64,000 nt of DNA from Paenibacillus alvei DSM 29. Lineage in GTDB: Bacteria > Bacillota > Bacilli > Paenibacillales > Paenibacillaceae. Position 1 is the stretch's first letter. Each line of letters opens with the position of its first letter. Below, in pieces: positions 16,937-26,809 of this stretch. The notes below the pieces were generated by a model. The model did no database searches. It had not been told where the DNA came from and worked only from the letters and a program-made list of their open reading frames with translations. The stretch lies in NCBI RefSeq assembly GCF_000293805.1, contig NZ_AMBZ01000007.1:186001-250000 (forward strand). The letters are read 5' to 3'. A program made the translations under genes and the position numbers.

Positions 16937-18418
16937 ATGCAGATTCAAATGAAAGGAATCCACAAGGCCTTCGGCAGCAACCAGGTATTATCTGGCGTCG
17001 ATTTTGACTTGCGCGAAGGCGAGGTTCACGCCCTCATGGGTGAAAACGGTGCGGGCAAGTCTACCTTGATGAACATCCTGACGGGCCTGCATCAAAGAGA
17101 TAAGGGAACTATTCTTATCGACGGCAAGGAAACGTATTTTGCCAATCCGAAAGAAGCGGAGCGTCAAGGCATCGCTTTTATCCACCAGGAGCTGAATATA
17201 TGGCCTGATATGACTGTGGTGGATAACCTGTTCATCGGGAAGGAAATGTCCTCGTCTTGGGGACTTCTTAAATCAAAGGAAATGAAGGCGCTTGCAAAGG
17301 AGCAGTTCAAAAGACTCTCCGTTGACATTCCGTTGAATATGGAAGCAGGACAATGCTCGGTGGGACAGCAGCAGATGATTGAAATCGCCAAGGCACTGTT
17401 GACGGACACCAAGGTCATTATCATGGACGAACCAACCTCGGCGCTGACGGAAAGAGAAATTCAGAAACTATTTGAAGTCATTCGATCCTTGAAACAAGAA
17501 GGAGTATCGATTGTTTATATTTCGCATCGAATGGAGGAGATCTTCGAAATTTGCGACCGGATTACGGTTATGCGTGACGGCCGGACGGTAGACACGAAGG
17601 CGATTCCGGAAACGAATTTCGACGAAGTCGTAAAGAAAATGGTCGGCAGAGAGCTGACCGAACGCTTCCCTGCTCGCAATCCTTCACCGGCCGAGGTTGT
17701 ATTGGAAGTTGAGCATGCAACTCGCAAAGGATGGTTTGAAGATGTAAGCTTCAAGGTACGTCAAGGCGAAATCGTTGGTTTCTCAGGCCTGATGGGTTCG
17801 GGACGCACCGAAATCATGAGAGCGCTTTTCGGATTGGATCGGCTGGATCAAGGCGAGGTTCGCATGTTCGGCAAGAAGGTCGTGATTAGAAAGCCGGTCG
17901 ATGCCGTAAATCATGGAATCGGTTTCATCACGGAAGACCGCAAAGACGAAGGATTGGTTCTGGACTTTTCCGTTCGGGAAAACATGGTGCTCCCAAGCAT
18001 CAGTGGATTTACAAAAAAGGGCCTCATCTCGACGCAAAGTGAAAAGGTGTTCGTGGATGCCTTGATTAAGCGACTGCAGATCAAAACGCATTCAGCGGAA
18101 ACCGCAGCGGGCAATTTGTCAGGCGGTAATCAGCAGAAGGTGGTTATTGCCAAGTGGATAGGTATCGGGCCGAAGCTGTTAATCCTTGATGAACCGACCC
18201 GGGGCGTAGACGTTGGCGCTAAGCGCGAAATCTACCAGCTCATGAACGAGCTTACAGGCCATGGCGTTGCCATCATTATGGTATCTTCCGAATTGCCTGA
18301 AGTGCTCGGCATGAGCGACCGCATCGTTGTTGTTCATGAAGGGAGAATTACAGGAGAATTAAACAAAGCAGAAGCGACACAGGAGAAAATAATGACGCTG
18401 GCGACAGGGGGACAGTGA
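16937..18418 (+). CDS. rbsA: Ribose ABC transporter ATP-binding protein
   Basis: Double-cassette ATPase that energises ribose import with RbsC and RbsB. In 493 residues: Walker [10 protein letters not shown] (~res 35), signature [15 protein letters not shown], Walker [14 protein letters not shown]; in the second half the usual degenerate A-loop ([11 protein letters not shown]), signature [10 protein letters not shown] and [19 protein letters not shown]. Arrangement and length are typical of the sugar (CUT2) family. AAGGAGGAG site upstream, directly after the repeat array; rbsC begins one base after its stop codon. Confidence 0.97.
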   Translation: MQIQMKGIHKAFGSNQVLSGVDFDLREGEVHALMGENGAGKSTLMNILTGLHQRDKGTILIDGKETYFANPKEAERQGIAFIHQELNIWPDMTVVDNLFIGKEMSSSWGLLKSKEMKALAKEQFKRLSVDIPLNMEAGQCSVGQQQMIEIAKALLTDTKVIIMDEPTSALTEREIQKLFEVIRSLKQEGVSIVYISHRMEEIFEICDRITVMRDGRTVDTKAIPETNFDEVVKKMVGRELTERFPARNPSPAEVVLEVEHATRKGWFEDVSFKVRQGEIVGFSGLMGSGRTEIMRALFGLDRLDQGEVRMFGKKVVIRKPVDAVNHGIGFITEDRKDEGLVLDFSVRENMVLPSISGFTKKGLISTQSEKVFVDALIKRLQIKTHSAETAAGNLSGGNQQKVVIAKWIGIGPKLLILDEPTRGVDVGAKREIYQLMNELTGHGVAIIMVSSELPEVLGMSDRIVVVHEGRITGELNKAEATQEKIMTLATGGQ

Positions 18419-18419
18419 T

Positions 18420-19388
18420 ATGACTACCATCAATGATGCAAAAACAAGCAAAGGCTTTCAACTTTCGCAAATGACGCAAAAGCTCGGACCGCTTCTTGGT
18501 CTATTCATTCTGATTGTCATCGTATCCATTCTAAACCCAAGTTTTTTGGAACCGCTTAACATTTTAAACTTGCTGCGGCAGGTATCTATCAACGCACTGA
18601 TTGCGTTTGGGATGACCTTCGTCATTCTTACGGGCGGGATCGACTTGTCCGTCGGTTCAACCCTGGCATTATCAAGTGCGTTTGTAGCCAATATGCTCGT
18701 AGCCGGCTATGATCCGATTCTGTCTATCCTCGCCGGATGTTTGCTTGGTGGCGTTATGGGCATGATTAACGGTCTTCTGGTGACACAGGGCAAAATGGCT
18801 CCGTTTATTGCGACACTTGCAACAATGACGATTTTCCGAGGAATGACGCTTGTTTATACGGATGGTAACCCGATTACCGGGCTTGGTGACAGCATGACAT
18901 TCCAATTGTTCGGTCGCGGTTATCAGTTCGGTATTCCGGTTCCTGCTATTACGATGATTATTGCCTTTGCCGTGCTGTGGGTGATATTGCACAAAACGGC
19001 ATTTGGACGCAAAACCTATGCAATCGGCGGCAACGAAAAAGCGGCTATCGTTTCCGGCATTAAAGTATCACGCGTTAAAATCATGATTTATTCTTTGGCA
19101 GGTATGCTTTCCGCTTTGGCCGGGGCTATCTTGACTTCACGTTTGAATTCGGCACAGCCGACTGCAGGTACATCCTATGAGCTGGACGCAATCGCTGCGG
19201 TTGTATTGGGCGGTACAAGCCTTTCCGGAGGCCGGGGGCGAATTGTCGGCACGCTGATTGGTGCACTGATTATCGGCACCCTGAACAACGGTCTTAACCT
19301 GCTTGGCGTATCTTCTTTCTATCAAATGGTGGTCAAGGGTATCGTTATTCTAATTGCGGTGCTCATCGACCGGAAGAAATCTGCATAA
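18420..19388 (+). CDS. rbsC: Ribose ABC transporter permease
   Basis: CUT2-family permease of 322 residues with about eight to ten membrane helices, e.g. LGLFILIVIVSILNPSF near the N-terminus and the conserved LTGGIDLSVGST and VLGGTSLSGGRGRIVGT cytoplasmic loops that contact RbsA. Forms the channel of the ribose importer. Starts one base after the rbsA stop and lies 18 bases before rbsB. Confidence 0.97.
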   Translation: MTTINDAKTSKGFQLSQMTQKLGPLLGLFILIVIVSILNPSFLEPLNILNLLRQVSINALIAFGMTFVILTGGIDLSVGSTLALSSAFVANMLVAGYDPILSILAGCLLGGVMGMINGLLVTQGKMAPFIATLATMTIFRGMTLVYTDGNPITGLGDSMTFQLFGRGYQFGIPVPAITMIIAFAVLWVILHKTAFGRKTYAIGGNEKAAIVSGIKVSRVKIMIYSLAGMLSALAGAILTSRLNSAQPTAGTSYELDAIAAVVLGGTSLSGGRGRIVGTLIGALIIGTLNNGLNLLGVSSFYQMVVKGIVILIAVLIDRKKSA

Positions 19389-19406
19389 GCGAGAGGAGAG
19401 AATCAC

Positions 19407-20324
19407 ATGAAAAAGCTAACGTTTATACTGGCAGCGTTTCTGCTCATTGTAACGACCGGATGTTCCCTAGAGCCTCCAAGCTGGGCGAAACCAAAGTCAG
19501 ACGGGGACTTGAAAAATATGAAAATCGGTTTGTCCGTCTCAACGCTGAATAACCCGTTTTTCGTTTCCTTGAAAGACGGCGTGGTTGCCGAAGCCAAAAA
19601 ACACGGCATAGAAACAATTGTCGTTGATGCGCAAAACGATTCGGCTAAACAAAGCAATGACGTGGATGACTTAATGCAAAAAGGCGTTAATGTATTGCTC
19701 ATTAATCCGACTGATTCTTCAGCCATCTCAACAGCCGTGCAATCGGCGAACAACCTTGGTATTCCTGTCATTACGCTCGACCGCTCGGCGGATCAAGGCG
19801 ACGTTAAAGCACTAGTAGCTTCAGATAATGTCAAGGGCGGGCGCATGGCGGCTGAATTTATCGAGAAACTCGTCGGCAAAAATGCGAAAGTCATTGAGCT
19901 TGAAGGTGTAGCGGGCGCATCGGCGACCCGTGAACGCGGCAAAGGCTTCCACGAAGTGGCCGACCAAACTTTGAAAGTTATTGCAAAGCAAACGGCAGAC
20001 TTTGACCGTACAAAAGGTCTCAATGTGATGGAGAACCTGCTGCAAGCAAACCCTGATGTACAAGCTGTGTTCGCGCACAATGACGAAATGGCGCTAGGTG
20101 CGATTGAAGCTATTAAGAGCACCGGCAAAAATATTCCGGTTGTCGGATTTGACGGTAATGATGATGCATTAAAATCGATTCAGGAAGGCAAGCTGACGGC
20201 TACTGTGGCGCAACAGCCTGAGCTGATCGGACAGCTTGCGGTGCAAGCTGCATATGATGTGCTGCAGGGCAAGACAGTGGACAAAACGATTCCTGCTCCG
20301 CTAAAGTTGGTGATCAAAGAATAA
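19407..20324 (+). CDS. rbsB: Ribose-binding lipoprotein
   Basis: Extracytoplasmic solute receptor that delivers ribose to RbsAC. It has a lipoprotein signal ending VTTGC (Cys19) and the periplasmic-binding-protein I fold: IGLSVSTLNNPFFVSLKDG, NPTDSSAISTAVQSAN, LDRSADQGDVKALVASDN, AHNDEMALGAIEAI and GFDGNDDALKSIQEG. 305 residues, usual length. Last gene of rbsRKDACB; a large hairpin with a T-run follows 37 bases downstream. Confidence 0.96.
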   Translation: MKKLTFILAAFLLIVTTGCSLEPPSWAKPKSDGDLKNMKIGLSVSTLNNPFFVSLKDGVVAEAKKHGIETIVVDAQNDSAKQSNDVDDLMQKGVNVLLINPTDSSAISTAVQSANNLGIPVITLDRSADQGDVKALVASDNVKGGRMAAEFIEKLVGKNAKVIELEGVAGASATRERGKGFHEVADQTLKVIAKQTADFDRTKGLNVMENLLQANPDVQAVFAHNDEMALGAIEAIKSTGKNIPVVGFDGNDDALKSIQEGKLTATVAQQPELIGQLAVQAAYDVLQGKTVDKTIPAPLKLVIKE

Positions 20325-20361
20325 GATACGGAAAATACTTGGATGACGATTCGTTTATTAT

Positions 20362-20423
20362 GCTCTCTTTTCGGCGAACAGGCTCATGTTTTTGGGCCTG
20401 CTGCTGTTAAGGGAGCTTTTTTT
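20362..20423 (+). terminator. Terminator of the ribose operon
   Basis: Outer stem GCTCTCTT/AAGGGAGC (20362-20369 with 20409-20416) encloses an inner stem CAGGCTCA/TGGGCCTG and is followed by T7. Confidence 0.75.
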
Positions 20424-20674
20424 GCGAACGTAATCGGCGGCGTTACGTCTCAAAAACAAAAGGAAATCAGATTTAACGTAACTACAAGTCGATATTGGGG
20501 GTAAAACAGTCACAAAGGCACTTGTTTAGCACAATAACGATACTAGAATCTTAGCGGCTCAATTTAGCCGCAAATAGCGATATCACGTTTCGTTAGAGAT
20601 CATTTATATGGCTTCCTCAACAGCCTGATTTATCTCTGCCTTTCAGCTAATCTTCTTCAGATCGATTCCGTCTC
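20424..20674 (+). other. Gap with a hairpin-bearing, repeat-like segment
   Basis: No gene seen. Around 20550-20572 GCGGCT-CAATTT-AGCCGC forms a small hairpin within a stretch resembling intergenic repeat families of Paenibacillus; only one copy is present in this window, so the repeat status is a guess. Confidence 0.3.
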
Positions 20675-21073
20675 CCGGCGCTTTTCGTTGTTACCGGGCT
20701 TGCACAGGGCGGCACGGCTGACTTCATCAACAACGCTGCGAACGCGAAGATGAATGCGCCGTTTATGGAACTGTTCGTGCGTGGAATTTTATGTAATACG
20801 CTTGTCTGTCTCGCGGTTTGGTGTTCGATGAAGCTGAAGGAAGAGGTCGCGAAGCTGGTCATGATTTTTTGGTGCCTGTTCGCCTTTATCACCTCCGGGT
20901 TTGAGCACAGCGTGGCGAATATGACGCTACTGTCGGTCTCGCTGTTCATCCCGCATCCAGAGACGGTTTCATGGGCAGGACTGGCCGCAAATTTGATTCC
21001 GGTCACGCTTGGCAACATGGTTGGCGGCATTTTGTTTGTAGGAAATGCTTATTGGTATATTGCGAAGGATTGA
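20675..21073 (+). pseudogene. C-terminal part of a formate/nitrite transporter
   Basis: Only the second half of an FNT channel protein remains. The frame shows FVVTGLAQGGTADFINNAAN, then the characteristic FVRGILCNTLVCLAVW, SGFEHSVANMTLLSV (the FNT signature with central His) and PVTLGNMVGGILFVGNAYWY. The family is about 260-280 residues; here about 130 are left, without the first three helices, and a stop in frame precedes 20651. No ribosome site suits the internal ATG at 20750. A terminator follows. Interpreted as a 5'-deleted relic. Confidence 0.8.
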
Positions 21074-21123
21074 GAAGGAGTGGAAGTTTAGTTGTTTTAG
21101 AAATAAAAGTAGAAAACACGGTT

Positions 21124-21171
21124 AAGCAGCCTGTCGTCGCTTGAATGAAGTGGCGATAGGCGGCTTTTTTT
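21124..21171 (+). terminator. Terminator after the FNT relic
   Basis: Imperfect 13-bp stem (21124-21136 with 21154-21166) followed by T-run. Confidence 0.65.
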
Positions 21172-21179
21172 GTATTAAA

Positions 21180-21584
21180 ATGTGCTTAGCGTGGTTTTTC
21201 CGAAATGCTGGAGGTACCCCTAGTTTAACATATACCTAGTTAGGGAGAGAAAGTCATGACGTTAAAAATATGAACGTTTAATAGGCCCTGTAGCGGACAG
21301 ACTGGGGCCCGTGTATGATGAAAGAGATTAGTATAGCTGACGACCATGATATCAAGTTCTTGTCATCCGACAGGAACGTCAACATTTTAATGAAAAAAAG
21401 CTAAGCGAATCGTGTTCATGAAAAAGCCGGTTTCTCCTACTCTAAGGATGAATCGGCTTCACTTTTTCCCAGATCATGTTGATCAGTGGATATCACCGCG
21501 ATTATCGATAGTCAAAATTTCGAAAACAATCGATGATTGTTACGATCCAATGGATACGGGCTAATTTATTTGCCTCTCAGATCT
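21180..21584 (+). other. Gap with possible gene debris
   Basis: No intact gene. Frames between about 21270 and 21405 read ERLIGPVADRLGPVYDE and, one phase over, KEISIADDHDIKFLSSDRN, which look protein-like but are interrupted; not recognised. A weak hairpin is present near 21424-21462. Confidence 0.3.
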
Positions 21585-21621
21585 AAAACTGCGTATAATA
21601 TCAATTATACGCAGTTTTTTT
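21585..21621 (+). terminator. Strong terminator without an obvious upstream gene
   Basis: Perfect 15-bp stem (21585-21599 with 21604-21618, loop ATCA) and T-run, 40 bases before the recombinase start. It shields that gene from upstream transcription or ends an unseen RNA. Confidence 0.85.
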
Positions 21622-21660
21622 GTAGCTATTTAGGCAGCATAATCAAGGGAGAAATGCGTA

Positions 21661-22593
21661 ATGAACTGGACACGAGATGATTTGCAGGCCATGTACGAGC
21701 AGCCGCTTGAAGCCTTTCGATTGTGGATGGACAATGCGGGGTATACGTATTATACGAAGAAAAATTATATGGGAGATGTTCGTCAATTTTTGCTCACTTT
21801 GGACGGCAAGCCTGCCGAAGAAGCGACGAAGTTCCAAGTGCTTTCATTTCTTGCGAAGGTGAAGGCGTCCGGTGTGAGTGATGCGACGCGTAATCGCAAG
21901 CATTGTGCAGTAACAAGCTTTTATAAAGCGCTAAATGAGTTTGAGCTGGCAGATGTGAACCCGGCTGCCGGGGTGAAAAAATCAAAGACAGAAATGAACC
22001 GTGCACCTGTATTTATGAACCCAGAGCAGCTCCGCCAGCTTCTCGTTCGAACAGAAGGAAAGTATCGTGATCGTAATCTGGCGATTCTCATGCTGATGGG
22101 ATATGCGGGTCTTCGTGTTGGCGAGGTTCATCGTCTGAATGTATCGGATTATTATCCGGAACGGCATTCCATTGAAGTATTGGGCAAAGGGAGAAAGTGG
22201 AGAACGATTCCCCTGCCTGCGGTGGTTGCTGCTCAGCTGGACATTGCGCTTGCGGAGCGACTCACGCCTTGGAGGGAAGGTGAGGATGCCTTCTTCATTT
22301 CCCAGAAGGGTCAGCGTCTGTCAATTCGCAATATTCAATACATTGCAGAGCAGGCTTTTTGTAAGCTGCAATCGGATCAGGAACGGAGACCGCATGGAGG
22401 AAGAGGGCGATCGTATTCCTGCCATAAGCTGCGCCACTCCTTCGCTACCATGCTGCTGCAGAGCGGTACTGATATACGAACCGTGCAGGAAATGCTTGGA
22501 CATGCTTCCATTCAAACGACAACGGTATACACCCATGTAACCGATCGACAAAAAGAAGAAGCTGTGACTCGCTTGCAGGCATTTTTATCATGA
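21661..22593 (+). CDS. Tyrosine recombinase/integrase (XerC/D-like)
   Basis: Complete 310-residue site-specific recombinase. N-terminal SAM-like core-binding domain (res ~12-100) and C-terminal catalytic domain with all conserved residues: Arg152 (AGLRVGEVHRL), Lys176 (LGKGRKWR), His255 and Arg258 (HKLRHSFAT), His281 (LGHASIQT) and nucleophile Tyr290 (TTVYTHV). GGGAGA ribosome site. Stands alone behind a strong terminator, with no excisionase or att repeats recognised, so a chromosomal Xer-like role is as likely as a mobile-element integrase. The other recombinase at 6976-8063 is a different subfamily and is broken. Confidence 0.9.
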   Translation: MNWTRDDLQAMYEQPLEAFRLWMDNAGYTYYTKKNYMGDVRQFLLTLDGKPAEEATKFQVLSFLAKVKASGVSDATRNRKHCAVTSFYKALNEFELADVNPAAGVKKSKTEMNRAPVFMNPEQLRQLLVRTEGKYRDRNLAILMLMGYAGLRVGEVHRLNVSDYYPERHSIEVLGKGRKWRTIPLPAVVAAQLDIALAERLTPWREGEDAFFISQKGQRLSIRNIQYIAEQAFCKLQSDQERRPHGGRGRSYSCHKLRHSFATMLLQSGTDIRTVQEMLGHASIQTTTVYTHVTDRQKEEAVTRLQAFLS

Positions 22594-22696
22594 GTCGAAA
22601 AATGATGCAAGAACGTATACAATTAGGAAGGGAAACGTATAACGAACCTGCCCCCACTACAAACTATATGGTATCAGGGAAAAGAGGAGGGGTTGA

Positions 22697-25252
22697 ATGA
22701 ATGCAATCAAGACGAAGCTGCAAGCCTTATTGCGCAATAAGCGGCTTGTTCAGACGCTCAAGATAGCCTTTCCTTTAGCCGTCATTATCTTTGTCTTTAT
22801 TCAAGGAAAGAAGGAATTATCCAGGTTTTCACTACGGGAATCGCTGCATGCCATCCGTTTAATATCGAGTGAGTATTTTACGGGACTCATTGTATTAGGA
22901 GGACTGGCGGTTGCAACTATGTTTTTCTATGACCGCCTGCTGCTACGTTCGATTAAGGCACCTGTTCCTATTGGCAAAACATTTCGAGTTTCTTGGATTG
23001 CAAATACCTTTAACGGCATTGTTGGATTCGGAGGTATTGCTGGGGTAGGAATTCGTACCGTTCTATACCGTCCATTTACAGGGGATGCGGGTAAATTGCT
23101 GCTGGCGATCGCTTGGATGGCGCCTTCCATGATTAGCGGATTATCATTGCTAGGTATCTTAGTGCTGCTGCACGTGTTCCCTGCAGGTGAGCTGCTTGCA
23201 GCCAAGGGATGGCTATGGATCGTTCTTGTCGGGGTGGCCTTATTCTTTCCTGCGTATTTACTTTTCTCGCGCTGGAAGGGAAGAGCGAACGCGAACGCCA
23301 AGCTGACATTTGGCTATACGGTTGTGTCATTTATTGAATGGCTCGCTGCAGGTTCGGTGGCCTATGTAATCTTATTTATGCTGAAGGCAGATGTCTCCTA
23401 TGCTGAAGTAATCGGTGTATTTACAGTGAGCGCCATCGCCGGTCTGATCAGTATGGTCCCAGGGGGATTCGGGACTTTCGACATCACATACTTAATTGGC
23501 CTGCAGGCGCTAGGGGTTGCAGACAGCACGGTATTTACCGCATTGCTTCTCTATCGGATCGTATACTACTTTATTCCCTTTACGCTGGGGTTAATCTTTG
23601 CGGCCTTCGAATTCGGCGGTGTTGCCGTCAAGAAGTTCGAGGATCATCCTACGTTAGGATCGTATATAGAGTCAGGAAGCATTCTATGGTTCGTACAGAG
23701 GTCGATATGGAGCTCTTTGTCTGCATGGTCAGTTGTGATTCTGCTGTTCATGACCTCTTTGTTTTTATTTACATACACGTTTACAGAGCCATCCTGGGAA
23801 TCATCCATGTTCGTTCTGCCCTTGTTCCATGGTTCCATATTTCCAATAGTGAACGGTATCTTATTAGGTGCAAGCCTTTTGATGCTGCTGCAATTGAAGG
23901 GGCTATTTGAAAGAACGATTCGGGCGTATGTGATGACTTTAGCCTCTCTCGCCATTTGTACGCTGCTTACATTCCTGTTGGGGACAACGATTCGCCATAC
24001 GCTGTGGCTTTGCGGAATGCTGCTGTTCTTATTTCTAATTCGCTCACAGTTCACGCGATATCGGTTCCCATTAACGAAGAGCACCATTTTCTTCACCAGC
24101 TTATTCGGGACGCTTCTCATGCTTCTGTACATGATGATGGGATACATGTTAGCTGAGTACCATGAAAAGTCAGCAGATGCAGCGACATATACTTTGAGCT
24201 ACGTTCAATTTACGACGACATTAATTACGGGGCTTCTCGTAGCGGGAGTTATGTATGCAATTGGAGTACTGATGTTCGAGCGGCATTTAAAGAAGCCGCT
24301 TGGAAGAGATTGGCGCGCAGATGATCAAGCCATCTTAACTGGCATTAATGGCTGGATGTATCACAATGTAGCGGACAAGCGTGTCTTCTCTGTCAATGGC
24401 GGCAAAATCCGCTTCCCATTCATTATTAAGGGCCGCCGGGTCATTATGCTTGGAATGCCTCGATTAGAACGAATGAAGGCTAAGGAGCATGACGCCTTGC
24501 ACTCTTTATATGAGCACGCTGATCGTTTTGGGCTTGATATTGTGTTCTATCAAGCAGGGATTGAGGGTATGCCGCTGCTCCATGATTATGGAAATGACTT
24601 TTTCAAGGTAGGAGAAATTGCCCGTTATGAGCTGGCTGAACCTGTAACTGGCCCGCCTCTTCATCGCTATGAGCTGATTCCATTCCCTTTGCCAGAACCA
24701 TTGGTTCAGCAAGTTATGGAGTCAGCTAAAATGTGGGAAGAAGTGACTCCGGGATATCTTGATACGATTCATCAAATGTTAATCGTCCCTGATCCTACGC
24801 TGCAGTTAGTACGCTTATTGGATGAAGCAGATGGGGATCGACTGCTCGGCTACATCGTCCTTCGGATTGATTACACAGCGGAGATGATAATGATTGGCGA
24901 TATTCGTTCCTGCCACGGCTTATGTCAGCCGGAACAGGATGAGGTGCTGAAGCAGCTGCGCGACATTATCGTTTGGTTAGGACAACATCATGATTGCAAG
25001 CAACTTGCGAGTGGATTATTGCCGCTTTCGCATGTTGAATCGGATCGTGCGCCATATTTATGGTCTGAACGGACAGCGGTAGCAATCTTCCGCAGGATTC
25101 GTGAGCTGTATCCGATGAATAACTATAGAAGAGTAAGGTTGTCTTTATTTGATGTTACGTGGGAGCCGCAGTATATTGCATTCCGCAAGCAGCGCCATAT
25201 GAATTGGACAGTGTGGCGCGTAACACGGATTATTCGCCGATTGCGGCAATAG
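22697..25252 (+). CDS. mprF: Lysylphosphatidylglycerol synthase/flippase
   Basis: MprF transfers lysine (or alanine) from aminoacyl-tRNA to phosphatidylglycerol and flips the product to the outer leaflet, lowering negative surface charge and giving resistance to cationic peptides. 851 residues: N-terminal flippase/synthase membrane region with about 12-14 helices (to ~res 530; WIANTFNGIVGFGGIAGVGI and SMVPGGFGTFDITYLIGLQ are family motifs), then a cytosolic DUF2156 GNAT-like catalytic domain (~res 545-835; DDQAILTGINGWMYHNV). Full length. ATG 22697 behind AGAGGAGGGG. Single-gene unit with its own terminator. The C-terminal domain looks divergent from S. aureus MprF, so the amino acid donor is uncertain. 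Confidence 0.9.
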   Translation: MNAIKTKLQALLRNKRLVQTLKIAFPLAVIIFVFIQGKKELSRFSLRESLHAIRLISSEYFTGLIVLGGLAVATMFFYDRLLLRSIKAPVPIGKTFRVSWIANTFNGIVGFGGIAGVGIRTVLYRPFTGDAGKLLLAIAWMAPSMISGLSLLGILVLLHVFPAGELLAAKGWLWIVLVGVALFFPAYLLFSRWKGRANANAKLTFGYTVVSFIEWLAAGSVAYVILFMLKADVSYAEVIGVFTVSAIAGLISMVPGGFGTFDITYLIGLQALGVADSTVFTALLLYRIVYYFIPFTLGLIFAAFEFGGVAVKKFEDHPTLGSYIESGSILWFVQRSIWSSLSAWSVVILLFMTSLFLFTYTFTEPSWESSMFVLPLFHGSIFPIVNGILLGASLLMLLQLKGLFERTIRAYVMTLASLAICTLLTFLLGTTIRHTLWLCGMLLFLFLIRSQFTRYRFPLTKSTIFFTSLFGTLLMLLYMMMGYMLAEYHEKSADAATYTLSYVQFTTTLITGLLVAGVMYAIGVLMFERHLKKPLGRDWRADDQAILTGINGWMYHNVADKRVFSVNGGKIRFPFIIKGRRVIMLGMPRLERMKAKEHDALHSLYEHADRFGLDIVFYQAGIEGMPLLHDYGNDFFKVGEIARYELAEPVTGPPLHRYELIPFPLPEPLVQQVMESAKMWEEVTPGYLDTIHQMLIVPDPTLQLVRLLDEADGDRLLGYIVLRIDYTAEMIMIGDIRSCHGLCQPEQDEVLKQLRDIIVWLGQHHDCKQLASGLLPLSHVESDRAPYLWSERTAVAIFRRIRELYPMNNYRRVRLSLFDVTWEPQYIAFRKQRHMNWTVWRVTRIIRRLRQ

Positions 25253-25309
25253 TGTGACACGAATCATGCGAAAATGATTAGAATTTATGAAAATTGCAGA
25301 AAAAAGGTG

Positions 25310-25341
25310 AAAAGGCTTGGAGGCTGCTCCAGGCCTTTTTA
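25310..25341 (+). terminator. Terminator after mprF
   Basis: 12-bp stem (25310-25321 with 25328-25339, one wobble) followed by T-run. Confidence 0.85.
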
Positions 25342-25477
25342 TTGTAAAAAACCGCTTACAGCTCAGCTTTTCGACCATATCCGTCTGTGGGACGTGAAGT
25401 CCAGTTCTGCTAAAATAGTGGTGTTTCAGAATAGGAACGGATTTCAACAAAGTCTTATCATCAGAAGGTGGTTCCTT

Positions 25478-25855
25478 ATGCTTGGATTTGCAATTCTATT
25501 AGGGTTCAACATTGCAGGTGTGTGGCTGCACAATTTGCTTCATCTCCCGCTGCCCGGCAACGTGCTTGGCTTGGTGCTGTTCCTGATTGCACTCGGCATG
25601 AAGTGGGTGAAGCTGGAGTGGGTAGAGAATTCCGCTCAATTCCTGCTTGATCATATGCTGTTATTCTTCATCCCGTATGTTGTCGGCATTATGGCGTTCT
25701 TGCCCATACTAAGTGCGCATTGGGTGAGTATTTCGGTAGGCATTATTGGCAGTACGCTTGTCGTACTATGGATGACCGGCTTCGTGGCATCGAAGATGGA
25801 GAAGCCCTCGTCAGAAGCTGATACGGTAACAGTGAAAAAGGGGGATGCTACATGA
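25478..25855 (+). CDS. lrgA: CidA/LrgA family holin-like protein
   Basis: A 125-residue membrane protein with four helices (res ~1-16, 27-45, 57-78, 85-105) and the family signature PLPGNVLGLVLFLIALGMKW. CidA/LrgA proteins modulate autolysin activity and export of overflow metabolites such as pyruvate, together with the CidB/LrgB partner. ATG 25478 has a GAAGGTGG site; the open frame to 25274 crosses the mprF terminator and is rejected. The stop overlaps the start of the partner gene by four bases. No lytSR or cidR regulator gene is adjacent, so LrgA versus CidA assignment is by convention. Confidence 0.88.
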   Translation: MLGFAILLGFNIAGVWLHNLLHLPLPGNVLGLVLFLIALGMKWVKLEWVENSAQFLLDHMLLFFIPYVVGIMAFLPILSAHWVSISVGIIGSTLVVLWMTGFVASKMEKPSSEADTVTVKKGDAT

Positions 25856-26544
25856 ACGTATTATCGTGGACACAGCAGCCTTTGTTTGGAATAGCGGCAA
25901 CGATCGTTGTGTATGCATTGTCTCGCGTTCTGCACGTTCGCTTCAAATGGATGCATCCGATCGTATTTTGCTCGGTAGTGCTAATCGGCTTCCTCGTCAT
26001 CGGAAACATTCCGCTTCAAGATTATAAAAATGGGGCAGATATTTTGGCTCTCATCCTTGGGCCAGCTACAATTGCACTCGGTGTACCGATTTATAAATAT
26101 CGTGAGCTGGTTAAGAAACAGTTCGCTGCCATCTGCTTGTCGATTACATGCGGATCGCTTGTAGGGATAGTTAGTGTCGCGGCGATCATGATGAGCTTGG
26201 ATGGTGCGAGAGAGGTGATGCTGAGCATGCTGCCGAAATCAGTCAGCTCACCAATCGCGGTTGAAATTTCGAAGTCGCTAGGCGCAATGCCTGAATTGTC
26301 CGCTGTATTTACGGTATTTACCGGTGTTGTAGGTGCATTGTTCGGAACGAGCTTCCTGCGCATGACCGGTATTCGCGGCGAAGTGCCCCTCGGCATTGCA
26401 ATGGGAACAGCTGCACATGGATTCGGGACAGCAAAGAGTTTGGCGGATTCAGAGAAGCAAGGTACGTTTAGTGGTTTGGCAATGGGGTTAGCTGGACTAA
26501 TTACATCCATTTTATTTACACCCATTTATATGTTCTTTATGTAA
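25852..26544 (+). CDS. lrgB: LrgB/CidB family membrane protein
   Basis: A 230-residue polytopic protein with about seven or more helices and the LrgB signature LGPATIALGVPIYKYRELVKK plus GTAAHGFGTAKSL and EVPLGIAMGTAAHG near the C-terminus. Forms a pair with LrgA to control murein hydrolase activity or pyruvate export. Translationally coupled through the ATGA overlap; ended by a strong terminator. Confidence 0.93.
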   Translation: MNVLSWTQQPLFGIAATIVVYALSRVLHVRFKWMHPIVFCSVVLIGFLVIGNIPLQDYKNGADILALILGPATIALGVPIYKYRELVKKQFAAICLSITCGSLVGIVSVAAIMMSLDGAREVMLSMLPKSVSSPIAVEISKSLGAMPELSAVFTVFTGVVGALFGTSFLRMTGIRGEVPLGIAMGTAAHGFGTAKSLADSEKQGTFSGLAMGLAGLITSILFTPIYMFFM

Positions 26545-26580
26545 TGCTTGTTATGCACATCACAGGCTAACAAGTAGGAG

Positions 26581-26612
26581 ACGTCTATCGCACGTGCGGT
26601 AGGCGTTTTTTT
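26581..26612 (+). terminator. Terminator of lrgAB
   Basis: GC-rich stem (26581-26591 with 26596-26606, two wobbles, loop ACGT) then T7. Confidence 0.85.
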
Positions 26613-26809
26613 GTTGGAACTGATTATATTAGTAGAACTAAAGCATTGAAGGGAACAACTTCACCCTATTCGTCTATATGACAAGGCTTATAAAAAGAGT
26701 TGAAACATTTTCGATTGCAGCACGTTGTTATTAGTAGGCGAAAAATCAAATATGCAGCCAACATATCGGGCTGTGCTGATGAATGATTATACGTGAAGGA
26801 GATGATCCC

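Noticed and set aside
25274-25477. N-terminal extension of LrgA
   Set aside because: It would be translated from inside the mprF terminator, lacks a ribosome site and is not part of the family.
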